A stretch of 54,406 nt of DNA from Dietzia massiliensis (GTDB lineage Bacteria > Actinomycetota > Actinomycetes > Mycobacteriales > Mycobacteriaceae), in assembly GCF_018390595.1 (NCBI RefSeq), contig NZ_JAHBAV010000021.1, positions 1 to 54,406 on the forward strand, given 5' to 3'. Positions 24,712-34,329 of this stretch are shown here, one piece after another (the stretch's first letter is position 1; each line of letters begins with the position of its first letter). The translations under genes were made by a program, and so were the position numbers. The notes beneath the pieces were generated by a model. It was not told where the DNA came from, ran no database searches, and was given only the letters and a program-made list of their open reading frames with translations.

Positions 24712-24758
24712 AGACGCCGGGAGCCCGGCCGGGGTCACCGGCCGGGCTCCCGGCGTCT
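24712..24758. terminator. Bidirectional terminator with perfect 21-bp stem
   Basis: Perfect 21-nt complementary arms (24712-24732 and 24738-24758) enclose a 5-nt loop GGTCA. It lies between convergent genes, 12 nt after the membrane-protein stop and 13 nt from the DUF349 stop, so it can serve both. No strong T-tract on either side. Confidence 0.88.
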
Positions 24759-24771
24759 GTTCGTGCCACCG

Positions 24772-26157
24772 TCAGCGGGTGTCGACCGCCTTCTCCGCGG
24801 CCTCGGCCCACTCACGCCACTGCGCGGCCTGCGCACGCGCACTCTCGGCGTCCCTGGCCTTGCCCGCGGCGTCCGCCTTGGCGGCCTGCTCCTCGAAGTC
24901 GCGGACCCGGTCCCAGAACTGGCCGGCACGCGCCTTGGCCTCCGGATCCGTGCGGCGCCACTCGGTGTCCGCCGCGTCCGCGACCGCCTTCTCCAGCGCA
25001 CGGATACGACCCTCGAGGCGACCCATCTTGTCGCGCGGGACCTTGCCGATCTCCTCCCACCGGGCCTGCAGGTCCCGCAGCGCGGACCGGGCGGCGGCCA
25101 GATCGGCGGCCGGGTCGATCCGGCCCTCGAACTCGGCGAGCAGAGCCTCCTTGGCCTCGGCGTTCGCCTCGAACTCCGCGTCCCGCTCGGCGGCCGCCGC
25201 ATGCCGCGCGTCGAAGAAGGAGTCCTGGGCGGCCTTGAACCGCTTCCACAGCGCGTCGTCCGCCTCTCGCGGCGCCCGGCCCGCGGCCTTCCACTCGTCC
25301 ATCAGCTTGCGGAAGGCCGTCGCCGTGTCGTTCCAGTCGGTCGACCCGGACAGCGCCTCCGCGCGCTCGACGAGTTCCTCCTTGATCCGCTTCACCGACG
25401 CCCGGTTGCGATCCAGCTCCGCGAAGTGCGAGCCGCGCCGGCGGTTGAACGCCTCGCGTGCCTTGGAGAAGCGCTTCCACAGCGCGTCGTCCGTCTTGCG
25501 GTCGATCCCGCGGATCGTCTTCCACTCCTCGAGGATGTCCCGGAGACGGTCGCCCGCGGCCTTCCACTGGGTCGAGGACGCGCCGATCTCCTCGGCCTCG
25601 GACGCCAGGGCCTCCTTGCGGGCGATCGCGGCCGCACGCTGCTCGTCCTTGCGCTGACGGGCCGTCGCCTCGACCTCCGCGGACCGTTCGATCACCGCGG
25701 CCAGACGCGCCGCGAGCGAATCCAGATCGCCCACGGCCGCGGCGGTCGGGATCTGCTCCGCGAGCGCCTCGGCCGAGACGCGGGTCTTGCGCGCGTCCTG
25801 AGGGTGCGACTCCAACCGTGTCTCCAGCAGAGCCACCTCGGCCGCCAGATCGTCGAAGCGGAGCCCGAAGTGCGCCAGTCCCTCCTCGGGTGCGCCCGCC
25901 TGCCAGGAGCCCACCTGACGCTCGCCGTCACCGGTGCGCACGAACACCGCGCCCGTCTCGTCGACCCGACCCCACTGCGACGGGTCGGACCCGCGCGCGA
26001 CCCGTGGGTCGGCCGCAGGGGTCGGCCGCGGAGCCACCTTCCGGGCCAGCGCCGCGGGCGACGGCCCGCCCGGCCGTGGCCCGGGCCGCGGACCCGGTGT
26101 CGGGGTGGCCCCGCCGTCGTTCGCTCCGCCCGTGGCGGTGGGTGACTGCTCGGTCAT
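24772..26157 (-). CDS. DUF349 domain coiled-coil protein (Rv2731-like)
   Basis: 461 aa. An N-terminal Pro/Gly-rich region of about 45 residues is followed by [31 protein letters not shown], then repeated DUF349 units with the pattern W(K/R)[25 protein letters not shown] (at about 170-230, 250-310 and 330-390). The whole C-terminal two thirds is helical and charged. DUF349 proteins occur in many bacteria without a firmly assigned role. It is encoded opposite to its neighbours, which is also the case for Rv2731 in M. tuberculosis. Confidence 0.88.
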   Translation of the reverse strand: MTEQSPTATGGANDGGATPTPGPRPGPRPGGPSPAALARKVAPRPTPAADPRVARGSDPSQWGRVDETGAVFVRTGDGERQVGSWQAGAPEEGLAHFGLRFDDLAAEVALLETRLESHPQDARKTRVSAEALAEQIPTAAAVGDLDSLAARLAAVIERSAEVEATARQRKDEQRAAAIARKEALASEAEEIGASSTQWKAAGDRLRDILEEWKTIRGIDRKTDDALWKRFSKAREAFNRRRGSHFAELDRNRASVKRIKEELVERAEALSGSTDWNDTATAFRKLMDEWKAAGRAPREADDALWKRFKAAQDSFFDARHAAAAERDAEFEANAEAKEALLAEFEGRIDPAADLAAARSALRDLQARWEEIGKVPRDKMGRLEGRIRALEKAVADAADTEWRRTDPEAKARAGQFWDRVRDFEEQAAKADAAGKARDAESARAQAAQWREWAEAAEKAVDTR

Positions 26158-26365
26158 CTCGTCCTCGTTTCCCTCTGCCGCGTGTCACGGCACCGTCGCC
26201 GGGATCGCACCGGTCGTCGCCTCGCCGCCCCGGTTCGGACCGGCGCGGCACCCTCCTAGTGTGTACCAACCGCCGCGCGGGTGTCCGCCGTATCCCCGGC
26301 TACGCCCCACCGAGCCCACCCGACGTCACGGGGCAGCGTCCTGCGACGGTGTCGTAGGCGGTCAG
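26158..26365. other. Divergent promoter region of the DUF349 gene and the miaA operon
   Basis: About 200 nt with no credible ORF. It separates two divergent units. A promoter for the DUF349 gene should lie here, but no convincing -35/-10 pair was found on the minus strand. Confidence 0.4.
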
Positions 26366-26371
26366 TAGGGT
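26366..26371 (+). promoter_or_regulatory. Candidate -10 element for the miaA operon
   Basis: TAGGGT ends 8 nt before the GTG at 26380 and supports that start as leaderless. Confidence 0.4.
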
Positions 26372-26379
26372 CTCGAGGT

Positions 26380-27036
26380 GTGAACACGTCAGTCGTCCTC
26401 GTCCCCGGTGCACCCGCGCTCGTGCCCGAGCTCTCCGGGACCGCGGCCGCCGACTCCGCACACCAGGTGGAGGAGATGGTCCGCGTGCTCCGGCGTGCCG
26501 CGGAGGACGCGACCGCGGTCAGGGTCGTGGGCGCGGACAGCGGCGGACGCTCACTGGGCGACGTCCGCTCGACGCTCGCCCGGTGGGGGGCCGACGTGCC
26601 GGTCGGACGGCCCGGTGCCCCGCCCGCGCCGCACGAGGCGGTCCCCGATGCCGCGCTGATCGCGTGGTGGCTGCTGGACCGCGCGCAGATCGACCTGACC
26701 AGGGGCTTCACCGGCGTGACCGGGCCGTCGCCCACCACGCCGCAGGTCGGGGAGGACGACCTCGTCGTCGTCGTCGCCGACGGACCCGCCTCCCTCGCGC
26801 CGCGCGCCCCCGTCCCCGAGGACCCGCGCGGCGTCGACCTGGACGTTCGGCTCGGCCGATGGCTCCGAGACCCCGGCGAGCTTCCCGACCCCGGGGCGGC
26901 CGTCGCCGAGGAGATCGGGTGGTGGAGCCGTCCCGCGTGGCTCGTCCTCGCCGACCTCGTAGACGGGCGCGCCGCGCGCGAACGGCTGTCCTGGGCACCG
27001 TTCGGAGTCGGCTACCACTGCGGGTGGTGGTCATGA
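26380..27036 (+). CDS. Class III extradiol dioxygenase-like protein (Rv2728c-like)
   Basis: 218 aa, Ala/Gly/Val-rich. N-terminal [18 protein letters not shown] and internal [34 protein letters not shown] resemble the LigB-type class III extradiol dioxygenase-like proteins of actinobacteria. The usual catalytic histidine set is not clearly present, so activity is doubtful. It overlaps miaA by 4 bp, the same pairing as Rv2728c-miaA. The GTG start is chosen for the -10 at 26366 and because the preceding in-frame sequence is low-complexity. Confidence 0.7.
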   Translation: MNTSVVLVPGAPALVPELSGTAAADSAHQVEEMVRVLRRAAEDATAVRVVGADSGGRSLGDVRSTLARWGADVPVGRPGAPPAPHEAVPDAALIAWWLLDRAQIDLTRGFTGVTGPSPTTPQVGEDDLVVVVADGPASLAPRAPVPEDPRGVDLDVRLGRWLRDPGELPDPGAAVAEEIGWWSRPAWLVLADLVDGRAARERLSWAPFGVGYHCGWWS

Positions 27037-27986
27037 CCGGCCCGGCCCCCGTCGCTGTGATCGGTCCCACGGGCACCGGCAAATCGGAGCTCGCGCTGGA
27101 TCTGGCCGAGCGCCTCGGCGGCGAAGTCGTCAACTGCGACGCGATGCAGCAGTACCGCGGCATGGACATCGGCACCGCCAAGCTCAGGCCCGAGGAGCGT
27201 CGCGGCATCCCGCATCACCGACTCGACGTCCTCGATGTCACCGACACCGCGAGCGTCGCCGACTTCCGCGACGAGGCCGAGCGGGAGATCGCCGGGATCC
27301 GCGACCGGGGGCACGTGCCTATCCTGTGCGGTGGGTCGATGATGTACATCCAGGCGCTCGTGGACGGGTGGAGCATCCCCGACACCGATCCGGAGGTGCG
27401 TGCCCGCTACGAGCGGCGGCTGGAGGAGATCGGCGTCCGCGCCCTGCACGCCGAACTCGCGCGGGTCGACCCCGAGGCGGCGCGGACCATCCTGCCCACC
27501 GACCCACGGCGCACCGTCCGCGCACTGGAGGTCGTCGAGCTCACGGGGCGGCCGTTCTCCGCGTCCCGACCGACCATCGGCGAGCCGCGATTCGGCACCC
27601 GTCTGATCGGCCTGCGGTGCGCGCTGCCCGAGCTCGACGACCGGCTGGCCGCCCGGACCTCGACGATGTTCGCCGACGGGCTCGTCGAGGAGGTGCGGGG
27701 CCTCGTCGGAGTCGGGCTCCTCGAGGGCGTCACGGCCCGCCGGGCGATCGGCTACGCCCAGGTCCTCGACGAGATGGACGACGCCCTGCGGATAGACGAC
27801 GACGGGCTGGCCCGTGCGGAGGAACGGACGGTCATCGGCACCCGCCGCTACGTCCGCCGTCAACGGTCGTGGTTCGGACGCGACCACCGGATCCGCTGGA
27901 TAGACACCGACACCCGCGACCGGGCCGACGACGCCCCGCGCCCGCTGGACGAGGCGCTGCGGATCCTGGGGGAGGGGACCCGATGA
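27033..27986 (+). CDS. miaA: tRNA dimethylallyltransferase MiaA
   Basis: 317 aa. P-loop [16 protein letters not shown] (from residue 10), [36 protein letters not shown] and the [18 protein letters not shown] block are all MiaA hallmarks; [12 protein letters not shown] and [14 protein letters not shown] complete the fold. It adds the isopentenyl group to A37 of UNN-reading tRNAs, the substrate for MiaB encoded upstream. The ATG overlaps the upstream stop by 4 bp and the stop overlaps the IclR ATG by 4 bp. Confidence 0.96.
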   Translation: MTGPAPVAVIGPTGTGKSELALDLAERLGGEVVNCDAMQQYRGMDIGTAKLRPEERRGIPHHRLDVLDVTDTASVADFRDEAEREIAGIRDRGHVPILCGGSMMYIQALVDGWSIPDTDPEVRARYERRLEEIGVRALHAELARVDPEAARTILPTDPRRTVRALEVVELTGRPFSASRPTIGEPRFGTRLIGLRCALPELDDRLAARTSTMFADGLVEEVRGLVGVGLLEGVTARRAIGYAQVLDEMDDALRIDDDGLARAEERTVIGTRRYVRRQRSWFGRDHRIRWIDTDTRDRADDAPRPLDEALRILGEGTR

Positions 27987-28729
27987 CCGCACCCGGCGCC
28001 GGGCGGTCCCGCGTCCAGTCCGTCGACCGCGCGTTCTCGCTGCTCGACGCCCTGTCCCGCCGCGGCGGGCGCGCCAGCCTCGGCGAACTGGTCGCCGACA
28101 CCGGTCTTGCCGCCGCGACCGTCCACCGGCTCTGCGGCACCCTCGCCGAGAGCGGACACCTCCGCCGTGACGCCGGCCGCGGCTACCTCCTCGGCCCCCG
28201 CCTCCAACGGATCGGGGACGCGGCCGAGCGCGCGACCGTCTCGTGGGCGGAGCCCGTGCTGCGGGCCGTCGTCGAGGGCACCGGGGAGACCGCCAACCTC
28301 GCCGTCCGGGAGGGCGACGGTGTTGTCTACCTCGCCCAGGTGCCCTCGCCCCACTCGATGCGGATGTTCACGGAGGTGGGGCGGCGCGTCGAGGTCCACT
28401 GCACGGCGGTGGGCAAGGCCCTCGTGGCGGGCGATGACGACGCCGATATCCGCGCCATGCTGGAACGGGCCGGCATGCGCCGCTACACCGACTCGACCCT
28501 CGTCGAGGTCGGTGCGCTGATCGAGCAGATCCACGAGGTCCGACGCCGGGGCTTCGCCACCGACGAGTCCGAGCAGGAGGAAGGGGTGCGGTGCGTGGCC
28601 ATCGCCGTGGGCACCGGCGACGCCGCGTTCGCGATCTCCGCCTCCGGGCCCGAGGCGCGGTTCACCCGCGACCGCAGGGACGCCGCCGTCGACGTCCTGA
28701 GGGCCGCGGTGGAGGGGCTCCTCGGCTGA
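27983..28729 (+). CDS. IclR family transcriptional regulator
   Basis: 248 aa. The N-terminal winged helix (about 10-70: [27 protein letters not shown]...[17 protein letters not shown]) is followed by the IclR effector domain ([53 protein letters not shown]). ATGA overlap with miaA is unusual for a regulator and makes its level follow the tRNA-modification operon. The convergent neighbour is malate synthase G, and E. coli IclR controls glyoxylate-shunt genes, so glcB is the obvious candidate target; a palindrome in the glcB promoter region supports but does not prove this. Confidence 0.9.
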   Translation: MTAPGAGRSRVQSVDRAFSLLDALSRRGGRASLGELVADTGLAAATVHRLCGTLAESGHLRRDAGRGYLLGPRLQRIGDAAERATVSWAEPVLRAVVEGTGETANLAVREGDGVVYLAQVPSPHSMRMFTEVGRRVEVHCTAVGKALVAGDDDADIRAMLERAGMRRYTDSTLVEVGALIEQIHEVRRRGFATDESEQEEGVRCVAIAVGTGDAAFAISASGPEARFTRDRRDAAVDVLRAAVEGLLG

Positions 28730-28760
28730 CCGACCGTGCGGCGTGGCGCCGTCCCGATAC

Positions 28761-28840
28761 AGGAAATCCGCTACCCCCGGCCCGGATTCGCTACCTCTGC
28801 AGGGGTAGCGGATGCCGAGGGGGAGTAGCGGATTCCCGCA
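28761..28840. repeat. Four-copy nested inverted repeat between iclR and glcB
   Basis: Four copies of a 12-bp core occur: ATCCGCTACCCC at 28766-28777, ATTCGCTACCTC at 28786-28797, then inverted GGGGTAGCGGAT at 28802-28813 and GGAGTAGCGGAT at 28822-28833. Each same-strand pair is spaced exactly 20 bp, and both nested pairs share one dyad centre between 28799 and 28800 (central TGCA). The inner pair makes a near-perfect stem with two G-U wobbles. It lies at the 3' ends of convergent genes, so a bidirectional terminator is the simplest reading. Confidence 0.85.
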
Positions 28841-28844
28841 GGGG

Positions 28845-31025
28845 TCAGAGCCCGTTGGCGGCCTTGAACTCGCGGCGACGGCGGTGCAGGATCGGCTCGG
28901 TGTAGCCCGACGGCTGCGTGGTGCCCTCGAGAATCAGCTCGCGGGCCGCCTGCCAAGCGATCGAGGACTCGACGTCCGGCGCCATGTTCCGGTAGGCGTC
29001 GTCGCCCGCGTTCTGCTTGTCGACGACCTCGGCCATACGGCGCAGCGAATCCTCCACGAACTCGGCCGTGACGATGCCGTGGCGGATCCAGTTGGCCAAC
29101 AGCTGCGAGGAGATCCGCAGGGTGGCTCGGTCCTCCATGAGGTTCACGTCGTGGATGTCCGGCACCTTCGAGACGCCGATACCCTGCTCGACCCAGCGGA
29201 CGACGTAACCCAGGATGGTCTGGCAGGAGTTGTCGACCTCCTCCTTCTTCTCCTCGTCCGACCAGTCGGTGTTCGGGGCGAGCGGCACCGTGAGGATGTC
29301 GTCGACGCTCGCGCGACGACCGCCGGCGAGGAGCTCCTCCTGGCGGGCCAGGACGTCGACGCGGTGGTAGTGGGTCGCGTGGAGGGTCGCACCGGTCGGC
29401 GACGGGACCCAGGCGGTGTTGGCGCCGGCCTGCGGCTGGCCGATCTTCTCGGCGAGCATCTCCGCCATGAGGTCGGTCTTCGCCCACATGCCCTTGCCGA
29501 TCTGCGCGCGGCCCCGCAGACCACACGCCAGGCCGGTGTCGACGTTGAAGTCCTCGTAGGCGTTCATCCAGCGCGCGGACTTCATCTCGCCCTTGCGGAT
29601 CATCGGCCCGGCTTCCATGGAGGTGTGGATCTCGTCGCCGGTGCGGTCGAGGAACCCGGTGTTGATGAACACGACACGCTCCGTCGCCTCCGCGATGCAG
29701 GCGGCGAGATTCACCGACGTGCGGCGCTCCTCGTCCATGATGCCGACCTTGAGAGTGTTGGTCGGCAGGCCGAGGAGCTTCTCGACGCGGCCGAACAGCT
29801 CGGTGGTGAACGCGACCTCGTCGGGCCCGTGCTGCTTGGGCTTGACGATGTAGATCGACCCGCTGCGGCTGTTGCCGCGCTCGTTGCCCTCCGCGATCCC
29901 GTGCATGCCCGCCAGCGCGGTGATCAGCGCGTCGAGGATCCCCTCGGGGAGCTCGTTGCCCTCGGCGTCCAGGACCGCGGGGTTCGTCATGAGATGGCCG
30001 ACGTTGCGGACGAACAGCATCGAGCGCCCGTGGAGGCGGACCTCCCCGGAGCCGTCCGGAGAGGTGTAGACGCGGTCGTCGTTGAGGACGCGGGTGAACG
30101 TCTTGCCGCCCTTGCTGATCTCCTCGGAGAGGTCACCCTTCATCAGGCCGAGCCAGTTGCGGTAGCCGAGCGTCTTGTCCTCGGCGTCGACAGCGGCGAC
30201 GGAGTCCTCGAAGTCCATGATCGTCGTGACGGCGGACTCGAGGACCACGTCCTTGACGCCGGCCGCGTCCGTCGAGCCGATGGGGGAGTCCGGGTCGATC
30301 TGGATGTCGATGTGCAGGCCGTTGTTGCGCAGCAGCACCGAGGAGGGGCTGGCGGTGTCCCCGAGGTAGCCCACGAACTTCTCCGGGTCGGCCAGCCCGG
30401 TGGTCGCGCCGTCCGCGAGCGTGACCTGCAGCGCGCCGTCCACGACCGCGTACCCGGTGGTCCCCACGTGGCTGCCGGAGGCCAACGGCGCCGCGTCGTC
30501 GAGGAACTCACGTGCCCACTCGATCACCTTGTCGCCACGGACCTTGTTGTAGGAGTCGCCCTGTTCGGCGCCGTCGGTCTCGGGGATGGCGTCGGTGCCG
30601 TAGAGGGCGTCATAGAGCGAACCCCAGCGGGCGTTGCCGGCGTTGATGGCGAACCGCGCGTTGGTGACCGGCACCACCAGCTGCGGACCGGCGACGGTCG
30701 CGATTTCCGCGTCGACGTTCTCCGTGGTGACCGAGACCGACTCGGGCTCGGGCACGAGGTAGCCGATCTCCCGGAGGAACTCCTTGTACGCCGCCTGGTC
30801 GATCGGCGCCGGGTTCTCGTGGTGCCACGCGTCGATCTTCGACTGCAGCTCGTCCCGCACCGCGAGCAGCTCGCGGTTCCGGGGGGCGAGGTCGGCGAAG
30901 ATCTCGGAGGCACCGGCCCAGAACGCGTCGGGGTCGACCCCGGTGCCCGGGATCGCCTGGGTGTTGACGAAGTCGTAGAGGACCTCGTCGACCTGGATAC
31001 CGCCGACGGTGATGCGTTCGGACAT
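28845..31025 (-). CDS. glcB: Malate synthase G
   Basis: 726 aa, the length of isoform G. N-terminal [20 protein letters not shown], the [21 protein letters not shown] block, [61 protein letters not shown] and the catalytic barrel segment [13 protein letters not shown] are clear; [20 protein letters not shown] follows. It condenses glyoxylate and acetyl-CoA to malate in the glyoxylate shunt. It faces the IclR gene. GAGGAG lies before the ATG, and a TAGAGT -10-like element lies at 31065-31070 on the minus strand. Confidence 0.97.
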   Translation of the reverse strand: MSERITVGGIQVDEVLYDFVNTQAIPGTGVDPDAFWAGASEIFADLAPRNRELLAVRDELQSKIDAWHHENPAPIDQAAYKEFLREIGYLVPEPESVSVTTENVDAEIATVAGPQLVVPVTNARFAINAGNARWGSLYDALYGTDAIPETDGAEQGDSYNKVRGDKVIEWAREFLDDAAPLASGSHVGTTGYAVVDGALQVTLADGATTGLADPEKFVGYLGDTASPSSVLLRNNGLHIDIQIDPDSPIGSTDAAGVKDVVLESAVTTIMDFEDSVAAVDAEDKTLGYRNWLGLMKGDLSEEISKGGKTFTRVLNDDRVYTSPDGSGEVRLHGRSMLFVRNVGHLMTNPAVLDAEGNELPEGILDALITALAGMHGIAEGNERGNSRSGSIYIVKPKQHGPDEVAFTTELFGRVEKLLGLPTNTLKVGIMDEERRTSVNLAACIAEATERVVFINTGFLDRTGDEIHTSMEAGPMIRKGEMKSARWMNAYEDFNVDTGLACGLRGRAQIGKGMWAKTDLMAEMLAEKIGQPQAGANTAWVPSPTGATLHATHYHRVDVLARQEELLAGGRRASVDDILTVPLAPNTDWSDEEKKEEVDNSCQTILGYVVRWVEQGIGVSKVPDIHDVNLMEDRATLRISSQLLANWIRHGIVTAEFVEDSLRRMAEVVDKQNAGDDAYRNMAPDVESSIAWQAARELILEGTTQPSGYTEPILHRRRREFKAANGL

Positions 31026-31064
31026 CGATGCTCTCCTCAGGTAGGGGATCGTTCTCCCGACCGA

Positions 31065-31070
31065 CTCTAA
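31065..31070 (-). promoter_or_regulatory. Candidate -10 element for glcB
   Basis: On the minus strand this reads TAGAGT, about 40 nt before the glcB ATG. The expected transcription start is near 31058. No good -35 was seen, which fits an activator-dependent promoter. Confidence 0.4.
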
Positions 31071-31099
31071 TGTCCTCGTCGTGGCGCTTCATCCGCTAT

Positions 31100-31114
31100 T
31101 TCCGCAGTGCGGAA
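31100..31114. promoter_or_regulatory. 15-bp perfect palindrome in the glcB/dapF promoter region (possible IclR-type operator)
   Basis: TTCCGCA-G-TGCGGAA has perfect 7-bp half-sites around one central base. The size and form are like operators of IclR-family regulators. It sits about 42-56 nt upstream of the predicted glcB start and overlaps the -35 position of the predicted dapF promoter. Confidence 0.55.
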
Positions 31115-31131
31115 TGCCGGTCGGCCGCGAG

Positions 31132-31137
31132 TACGAT
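31132..31137 (+). promoter_or_regulatory. Candidate -10 element for leaderless dapF
   Basis: TACGAT ends 6 nt before the dapF ATG, and no ribosome-binding site is visible there. Transcription would begin at the ATG. Confidence 0.5.
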
Positions 31138-31143
31138 CACGAC

Positions 31144-32073
31144 ATGACTCCGGACCACACGCTGACGGCCACCGACGGCATCGCCTTCCTCAAGGGCCAC
31201 GGCACACTCAACGATTTCGTGATCCTGCCCGATGACCACGCCGAGCTCGACCTCGATGAGACGCTGGTCCGCGCGCTCTGCGATCGACGCGGCGGGATCG
31301 GTGCCGACGGGGTCCTCCGTATCGCCACCGCCGGTACCCTCGTTGATCGCGGGGTCCTTCCCGGGCTACCGGACGGGGTCGACCCGGCGGACTGGTTCAT
31401 GGACTACCGCAACGCGGACGGTTCGATCGCCGAGATGTGCGGCAACGGAGTCCGGGTGTTCGCCCACGCTCTGGTGGCCACGCACCGGGCCGACATCGGA
31501 ACGATCGCCATCGGCACGCGTTCGGGGCCGCGGCCCGCGACGATCGTGTCCCACTCCGGCGACGACGCCACGGTCCGGGTCGACATGGGCGAGCCGCGAC
31601 TGCTCGGACTCTCCTCGGCAGAACTCGGCGGCCGCACCTTCGCGGGCGTGGCCGTCGACATGGGTAACCCCCACCTGGCCTGCGTCGTGCCCGGGCTGGA
31701 CGCCGCGGCTCTGGCCGCCCTGCCGGTCGCCGACCCCCCGACCTTCGATCGCGACTTCTTCCCACACGGTGTCAACGTGGAGATCGCCACGCCCCTGACC
31801 AGGGGCCGGGTGACCATGCGCGTGCACGAACGGGGAGCGGGGGAGACGATGTCATGCGGGACCGGCATCGTGGCGACGGCGGTCGCCGCACTGGCCGACG
31901 CCGGACGTGGCAGCGGAGACGTCGTCGTGGCGGTACCGGGCGGGGAGGTCGAGGTCCACCTGGCCGACGGCGGTTCGACTCTCACCGGTCCGTCCGCGCT
32001 CGTCGCCAGCGGCCGGTTCCACGGCGGTGCGTATCACACGCCCGCATACGCGACACACGCGGGCCCGATGTGA
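31144..32073 (+). CDS. dapF: Diaminopimelate epimerase
   Basis: 309 aa. The two catalytic cysteines lie in EMCGNGVRVFAHAL (Cys99) and TMSCGTGIVATAVAAL (Cys238); KGHGTLNDFVIL near the N-terminus and DMGNPHLACVV are also typical. It converts LL- to meso-diaminopimelate for peptidoglycan and lysine. ATG 31144 gives the conserved N-terminus; the longer in-frame start at 31081 would run through the palindrome and promoter. In M. tuberculosis dapF follows miaA directly; here an IclR gene and glcB are placed between them. Confidence 0.96.
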   Translation: MTPDHTLTATDGIAFLKGHGTLNDFVILPDDHAELDLDETLVRALCDRRGGIGADGVLRIATAGTLVDRGVLPGLPDGVDPADWFMDYRNADGSIAEMCGNGVRVFAHALVATHRADIGTIAIGTRSGPRPATIVSHSGDDATVRVDMGEPRLLGLSSAELGGRTFAGVAVDMGNPHLACVVPGLDAAALAALPVADPPTFDRDFFPHGVNVEIATPLTRGRVTMRVHERGAGETMSCGTGIVATAVAALADAGRGSGDVVVAVPGGEVEVHLADGGSTLTGPSALVASGRFHGGAYHTPAYATHAGPM

Positions 32074-32087
32074 GATGATGCTGGGGA

Positions 32088-33539
32088 ATGACTATTGATC
32101 ACACGGCCGTTGAGCGGCCGACACGCGACCTCGATCCATCCATCGGCGAACTGCAGCTCGAGGAGAGATCCTCGCTGCGCCGGGTGGCGGGTCTGTCAAC
32201 CGAACTCCAGGACGTCAACGACGCCGAGTACCGCCAGCTCCGACTGGAGCGGGTCGTACTGGTCGGCGTGTGGACCGAGGGGTCCGCAGCCCAGGCGGAC
32301 GCCGCGATGGCGGAGCTCGCCCAGCTCGCCGAGACGGCGGGCTCCGAGGTCTGCGACGCTCTCATTCAGCGCCGCGACAAGCCGGACGCGGCGACCTTCA
32401 TCGGTTCGGGAAAGGTGAGCGTTCTCAAGGACGTCATCGCCGCGACGGGTGCCGACACCGTCATCTGCGACGGTGAGCTCACCCCGGGTCAGCTCCTGGC
32501 GCTGGAGAAGGCGGTCAACGTCAAGGTCATCGACCGGACGGCGCTGATCCTCGACATCTTCGCCCAGCACGCGACCAGTCGCGAGGGCAAGGCGCAGGTC
32601 TCGCTGGCGCAGATGGAATACATGCTCCCTCGTCTCCGCGGGTGGGGTGAGTCGCTCTCCCGCCAGGCGGGTGGCCGGGCCGGCAGCAACGGTGGCGTCG
32701 GCCTCCGTGGCCCCGGTGAGACGAAGATCGAGACGGACAGGCGCCGCATCCGCGAGCGGATGGCGAAGCTGCGTCGCGAGATCAAGGGCATGAAGCAGTC
32801 CCGCGACACCAAGCGCTACCGCAGGCGTGCCACGCCCGTTCCGTCGATCGCTATCGCCGGATACACCAACGCCGGCAAGTCGAGCCTGCTGAACCGGATC
32901 ACCGACGCCGGCGTCCTCGTACAGAACGCGCTGTTCGCCACTCTCGATCCCACCACCCGCCGCGCCGACCTCCCCGACGGGCGATCGGTCGTGTTCACCG
33001 ACACGGTCGGCTTCGTCCGGCATCTGCCCACGCAGTTGGTCGAGGCGTTCCGGTCCACGCTGGAGGAGGTGGTCGACTCCGAGCTGCTACTCCACGTCGT
33101 GGACGGTTCGGACGCGTTCCCCCTTCGTCAGATCGAGGCGGTCCGAAAGGTGATCAACGAGGTGGTGGAGGAGCAGAACGCCGAGCGCCCCCGCGAGTTG
33201 GTGGTCATCAACAAGATCGACGCGGCCGACCCGGTGGTGCTCACCGAGCTGCACCACGCCCTGCCGGACGCGGTATTCGTCTCGGCGGCCACGGGGCAGG
33301 GTGTCGACGAGCTGCTCGAACGGATCATGCAGATCGTGGCCTCCGGTGACATGGAGATGACTCTAGAGGTCCCGTACACGCGGGGTGACGTGGTCGCACG
33401 GGTCCACACCGAGGGTGCGGTCGTCGGGGAGGAGCACACCGACCGTGGCACTCGCCTGGTCGTGCGGCTGCCCGCCTCGGTGGCCGGTGAGCTCGGCGAA
33501 TTCGTCTCGGACAGCAGTACGCGCGACGGGGCCGCCTGA
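32088..33539 (+). CDS. hflX: GTPase HflX
   Basis: 483 aa. The N-terminal HflX domain has LAQLAETAGSEVCDALIQ, ATFIGSGKV and the RTALILDIFAQHATSREGK...QLxYMLPRL-like region, then the Gly-rich linker (GLRGPGETKIETDRR). The GTPase domain has G1 GYTNAGKSSLLNRI, G3 DTVGFVRHLPTQL and G4 NKID. HflX binds stalled 50S/70S ribosomes and splits them. The N-terminus is about 30 residues longer than the E. coli protein. It starts 14 nt after dapF. Confidence 0.95.
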   Translation: MTIDHTAVERPTRDLDPSIGELQLEERSSLRRVAGLSTELQDVNDAEYRQLRLERVVLVGVWTEGSAAQADAAMAELAQLAETAGSEVCDALIQRRDKPDAATFIGSGKVSVLKDVIAATGADTVICDGELTPGQLLALEKAVNVKVIDRTALILDIFAQHATSREGKAQVSLAQMEYMLPRLRGWGESLSRQAGGRAGSNGGVGLRGPGETKIETDRRRIRERMAKLRREIKGMKQSRDTKRYRRRATPVPSIAIAGYTNAGKSSLLNRITDAGVLVQNALFATLDPTTRRADLPDGRSVVFTDTVGFVRHLPTQLVEAFRSTLEEVVDSELLLHVVDGSDAFPLRQIEAVRKVINEVVEEQNAERPRELVVINKIDAADPVVLTELHHALPDAVFVSAATGQGVDELLERIMQIVASGDMEMTLEVPYTRGDVVARVHTEGAVVGEEHTDRGTRLVVRLPASVAGELGEFVSDSSTRDGAA

Positions 33540-33556
33540 CCGGCCCCTGCGACGAC

Positions 33557-33595
33557 GACGCCGCCTGACCCGATCGATCCCGGGCAGGCGGCGTC
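33557..33595. terminator. Bidirectional hairpin terminator between hflX and lexA
   Basis: Outer arms GACGCCGCCTG (33557-33567) and CAGGCGGCGTC (33585-33595) are perfect, extended inward by CCCG/CGGG after a one-base bulge. It lies 17 nt after hflX and 18 nt from the lexA stop. Confidence 0.8.
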
Positions 33596-33613
33596 CTCGT
33601 CTCAGTGCGGTGC

Positions 33614-34321
33614 TCAGAGCTTGCGGAACACCGTGACGACCTTGCCCAGGATTGTGGCGTGCTCGCCCGGGATGGGACTGAAGGACGGGTTGTGGGGCAG
33701 GAGCCAGACCCCCGTGGAGTCCTTGCGGAAGGTCTTCACGGTCGCCTCACCGTCGATCATCGCGGCGACGATATCGCCGTTGTCCGCTACGTTCTGCCGC
33801 CGCACCACGACGTAGTCACCGTCGCAGATCGCCGCGTCGATCATCGACTCACCGACCACCCTGAGCATGAACAGGTCCCCGGACCCGACGAGGTCGGTCG
33901 GGAGGGGGAAGACCTCCTCCACGGCCTGCTCGGCCAGGATGGGGCCACCCGCAGCAATCCGGCCGAGGACCGGGACGTAGACGGGCTCGACCGCTCCGCT
34001 CGGACGACGGACCTCGCTGGTCGGCGACCGGCGACCCCGGGCCTTCTGCCCGGGCACCCCGTGGACGTCGACAGCCCGCGGCTTGTGCGGATCCCGGGTC
34101 AGGAACCCCTTCTTCTCCAGGGTCCGCAGCTGATGCGCTACCGACGACGTCGATTGCAGGCCCACCGCGTCCCCGATCTCGCGGATGCTCGGCGGATAGC
34201 CGCGCTCCTTGACCGTGTCGTGGATGTGCAGCAGCACGCTCTTCTGTCGGTCTGTCAGTGAGTCGAAGTCGGGCTTCGGCATCTCGGGTCCCTTCGGCGA
34301 ATGGATGTTCGACGTCGTCAT
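33614..34321 (-). CDS. lexA: LexA repressor
   Basis: 235 aa. The winged helix covers about 17-80 ([20 protein letters not shown]...[12 protein letters not shown]). The self-cleavage site is Ala124-Gly125 in GRIAAGGPI, and the Ser159/Lys196 dyad is in [10 protein letters not shown] and GEATVKTF. LexA represses the SOS genes and cleaves itself when bound to RecA filaments. The first 13 residues before MPKPDFDSL could be absent if the inner ATG is used, but a TAGGGT -10 8 nt before 34321 supports the longer, leaderless start. Confidence 0.97.
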   Translation of the reverse strand: MTTSNIHSPKGPEMPKPDFDSLTDRQKSVLLHIHDTVKERGYPPSIREIGDAVGLQSTSSVAHQLRTLEKKGFLTRDPHKPRAVDVHGVPGQKARGRRSPTSEVRRPSGAVEPVYVPVLGRIAAGGPILAEQAVEEVFPLPTDLVGSGDLFMLRVVGESMIDAAICDGDYVVVRRQNVADNGDIVAAMIDGEATVKTFRKDSTGVWLLPHNPSFSPIPGEHATILGKVVTVFRKL

Positions 34322-34329
34322 CTGTGTAC

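Noticed and set aside
28812..31070. 752-aa open frame on the plus strand opposite glcB
   Set aside because: It mirrors the glcB coding strand, is extremely rich in Arg, Asp, Val and Gly without family motifs, and glcB itself is unmistakable. Long antisense frames are expected at this GC content.
31081..31143. Longer dapF start at 31081
   Set aside because: It would translate through the palindrome and the -10 element; the conserved N-terminus begins at 31144.
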